Below are positions 61,438-64,000 of a DNA stretch of 64,000 bases, piece by piece. Source of the stretch: Diaporthe sp. PMI_573 (Eukaryota > Ascomycota > Sordariomycetes > Diaporthales > Diaporthaceae); contig JAJTUP010000022.1 of NCBI GenBank assembly GCA_021399435.1, positions 620,001-684,000 on the forward strand, written 5' to 3'. The stretch's first letter is position 1, and the number at the start of each line of letters is the position of its first letter. The notes below the pieces were generated by a model. That model was not told where the DNA came from, searched no databases, and worked only from the letters and a program-made list of their open reading frames with translations. The position numbers and the translations under genes are program-made.

Positions 61438-63167
61438 TTACAACTCCCCCATATCCAGGCCATCTTCTGTGACCATGGCAAAGATCTTCCCTGATTTGTC
61501 AAGTTTGATAGCCCATCTGACCCCTTCAAAGCCCTGTCGAGTCTTGACCTCGACCTGAATGTCATCATCCGGCTCCATTATGACCGCGGCAACGTTGGTG
61601 TTAGCGGTAGTAGGATGTTTCCAATCCCCTCCAGCGGGCGTCATGTCCAACCTGGCGATGAAGATGGCGACGACGACGAGGATCTCATTCGTTGCGAAAT
61701 GCCTACCTGGGCAAAGAGTTTTTCCTCCACCAAAGGCACGGAAGCAGACATCGCGCGGCCGGTTGGACTTCTCTTCGGGGAGGAACCTGCGAGGGTTGAA
61801 CTCAGCGACATCGGTGCCCCAGAGGCTGGAGTCCTGGTGTATGATGCGGCTTGGCATCTGCAGCATAGCACCTTTCTTCAGAAGCCATTGGTCGAGGTAG
61901 GTGTCTTCCATAACCTCGCGCACGGATGTCCCCATGGAAGAATAACGGAGGACTTCCTGGTACGCGGACAGCAGCAGAGGACAAGCTTCCTTGAGGGTGG
62001 TGATATCGATTTTCTTTATGGTGGAGCCGCCCTCGCTCGTTGTTACTGTGCAAGCATCGATCTCGACACGAATATCTTCGAGGAGACCCGGGTGGGAATG
62101 GAGCAGGAAGAGAGTCCAGAAAGCTGACGGTGCTGTGTTCACCAGGATGGCAATGGAGCCTCCGACCTCATAGCGAGCGATGTCTTCCAAGGGAACATTG
62201 TTGTCGGCCTCCGATTGATATCGCATCTTGGCGTAAGCCGACGCGTTCTGCGCTCCTCCGGCCTTGTAGTATGCTTCGAAGGCTTTGGCGACCTTGGCTC
62301 GTGCGGCAACGGGCTTCTTGGCGGTTATTGAGGGGAGGAGGCCAACCAGAATCGACATCAAACCGCTCTCGAATTCCCTGAGCAGGGAGGAACAAGGTCA
62401 GATTCGAGTATTGCTCCATATGATAATCTAGGCTTCCAAGTCTCACTTACCAAAAAGCATCGGCCACCGATTTATCATCATATGGATTCATCGGACCATA
62501 GACTGACCTGGTTGTCGCCGTGGTGATAGAATCCCTTAACCAGGAATACATTCCGATCGTTCGGGACTCTCCCCGGGCCGGCTCCAGTAGATCAAGGGAC
62601 CCCACGATTTCCTTAATCATGGCTCGGTTCATGTCATCGAGCAGCGGGCCAGGCTTCAGTGCTGTCCGCATCGCGGCATAAGATTCCATCGATAAACCAA
62701 AGTCACCCTCGTCGCCATTGACATTCTTGGCCAAGATATCCTGGGCCTCTGGACTAGCCCCGCAGACCGTGGACGCGAACTTAGCCTCGATCGGCGGGAA
62801 TGCGAGGGTTTTGTGCTGTTTCTGCACCGTCTGGATGAGTTCCGGCCTCGTCACAACGTACATCTTCTGGCCCGGGAGCGACATGGTGAAGACCGGGGCG
62901 CCCGTCTGCTGGCTGTGACGAGGCTGAGCAGAGCTGGCCAGAACTCCTGGTGATTGAAAAAGGGCTGTGATCATACCTGAGTTGAACGTAGTAATTGAAC
63001 TTTGAGCGCGAGAGCCCGACCATGTGACCGATTATTGGTATCGACTGCGGAGCCAGAGGGGGCTCGCGGGGGTCGTGACCGAACATCTTGCGAGCAGCGA
63101 TTGTAGCAAAAGTGACAATGCCGATAAGCAAGAGGAGAAGGGTGGAATTACCAGCGGAAAGGGCCAT
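61438..63167 (-). CDS. Cytochrome P450 monooxygenase
   Basis: Haem enzyme of the endoplasmic reticulum that oxidises a lipophilic substrate. Exons 62977-63167, 62451-62912 and 61438-62377; 530 residues. The start at MALSAGNST is followed by a membrane anchor (TLLLLLIGIVTFATIAA) and a proline hinge (PPLAPQSIPIIG). The first junction was placed to give YVQLSQQTGAPVFTM, the form seen in relatives; the second gives ADAFWEFESGL. The I-helix region reads VGGSIAILVNTAPSAFW, the K-helix is EVLR (Glu359 to Arg362), then FNPRRFLP, and the haem loop FRAFGGGKTLCPGRHFA with Cys440. The usual I-helix acidic-Thr pair is replaced by Val-Asn-Thr, as in CYP7/CYP8-type P450s, which this resembles overall. The substrate is unknown; it may work with the adjacent MFS carrier. 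Confidence 0.95.
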
Positions 63168-63700
63168 TTTGGTGACTGCGAGCTTGATGCAGATTGTGTG
63201 ACAACACGAAGCTGGCTTGGGACATGTCGGTGACGGAAGTGTTGCGAGAGAAATAGCTTCGGAGTTCACGTTTGTTGCTCTGGAGTGCAGCTTGCCCATG
63301 CCGCTAGCTCGGGCACGCCTCGTTCGTCTATTTCAGGTGGATCCTGTTGGTTCAGCTTTTCCTACCAACATGCATTGGTCCAACGCACCGATGTCACTGT
63401 AAATATGTCAATTCTGACAAGTGTAGCTCGCCAAGCTGGGCCTGATGACAAAGTGTTGCATTTAAGTGGCTACAGAGAAACGCTGCGGTTGAGCTCACTC
63501 ATACTGATCTCCATTTGATAGATAGCATGCCAAGAAGCTGTATTCTCATACAAAGCGTTCTATTTGAACAGAATACCCCTACCGCAGGAATTTTTTAATC
63601 ATGTCTGAACACTCGTAGTGTTCGCTGTGTACAAAGGTAGAGAGATGCAACAATGAACGTCGTAGCCTCACGTCTTGTCCGACTTGCCTCCTAGAGTTGT
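63168..63700. other. Intergenic upstream of the P450
   Basis: Promoter of the P450 and 3' flank of the gene at the window end; moderately AT-rich in its second half. No coding frame supported. Confidence 0.5.
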
Positions 63701-64000
63701 TTATGCTACTGCGCCACCCGTTACACGACGGCCGCTGTTTGAAATGGACGTTGACTGCAGATCTATCTCAAGCTCCTTGCGAGACTCCTCAATAGGCCAA
63801 AACCTTTCCTCGTCGCTATGAGAGACGATCTCTTCTTGGTTTGTATGGCGCAGACCGGAGCTGCCATCACGCCCCTTCAGTCTGTAAACCTCGGCACGGG
63901 CGGCCCGGCGCTTCCTGTTCATGCTGAGGACGCTCGAGTGCGGCATCCGTGGAGTGTAGTCTTCTATCTGTGCCCCCGGTATCCGACCTCGGCTGCTATT
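63701..64000 (-). CDS. C-terminal end of an unidentified protein (5' part outside the window)
   Basis: The minus-strand frame is open from the window edge to a TAA at 63701-63703, giving about 99 residues. It is hydrophilic and charged: QIEDYTPRMPHSSVLSMNRK, KRRAARAEVYRLKGRDG, then an acidic segment EEIVSHSDEERFWPIEESRK and a polar end. It has no membrane helix or domain motif, and reads like a cytoplasmic tail of a larger protein, for example a membrane protein. An internal ATG at 63946 could be a start, but the open frame upstream argues for a continuation beyond the window. An intron acceptor within the visible part cannot be excluded. Confidence 0.55.
   Translation of the reverse strand, partial: NSSRGRIPGAQIEDYTPRMPHSSVLSMNRKRRAARAEVYRLKGRDGSSGLRHTNQEEIVSHSDEERFWPIEESRKELEIDLQSTSISNSGRRVTGGAVA

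Noticed and set aside
22549..63167. A single biosynthetic cluster joining the citrate-synthase-like gene with the MFS and P450 genes
   Set aside because: They are about 35 kb apart with lysine, ribosome-processing and glyoxalase genes in between.

Overview
The window is nuclear DNA of a filamentous ascomycete, most probably a Sordariomycete. The genes are broken by short GT-AG introns (about 50-210 bp, mostly under 120 bp), sit far apart in GC-rich DNA, and include families typical of Pezizomycotina: a SKPLGAGIW-type tail-anchored protein, a secreted protein with a GAYSPALVV/GDGEISFGG block, a fungal MFS carrier and a P450. I rebuilt exon structures by joining open frames at GT/AG sites whose phases match and whose junctions restore family motifs. 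No expression data were available.

Left part (1-24.6 kb): the 3' end of TIM17 (mitochondrial import), an intron-containing tRNA gene, NAD kinase, a multi-pass membrane protein whose frame is broken at a T6 run, a secreted protein with several KR sites, a small one-helix membrane protein whose intron could be alternatively spliced, and a citrate-synthase-fold enzyme with all catalytic residues and an unusual N-terminal extension.

Middle part (26.9-44.5 kb): a run of six minus-strand genes. They encode a C-terminally anchored membrane protein, a degenerate EF-hand protein, glyoxalase II, LAS1 (pre-rRNA ITS2 endonuclease), saccharopine reductase (lysine biosynthesis), and a Pro/Ser/Gln-rich protein with an acidic C-terminus. 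These are housekeeping or conserved fungal genes, not an operon or a pathway cluster.

Right part (44.5-64 kb): an 11.4 kb stretch with no recognisable gene, then a PfkB sugar kinase (ketohexokinase-like), an MFS transporter, a cytochrome P450 convergent with it, and the C-terminal end of a further minus-strand gene that runs off the window. The MFS/P450 pair could mark the edge of a metabolite gene cluster, but no backbone synthase is inside the window.

I found no CRISPR array, no intact transposon, no virus-like gene and no clear new multi-gene system. The items most worth following up are the frameshifted membrane gene, the KR-rich secreted protein, the alternatively spliceable small membrane protein, the isolated citrate-synthase-like gene, the 17.4-18.1 kb open frame with a strong membrane helix, and the two long gene-free stretches.
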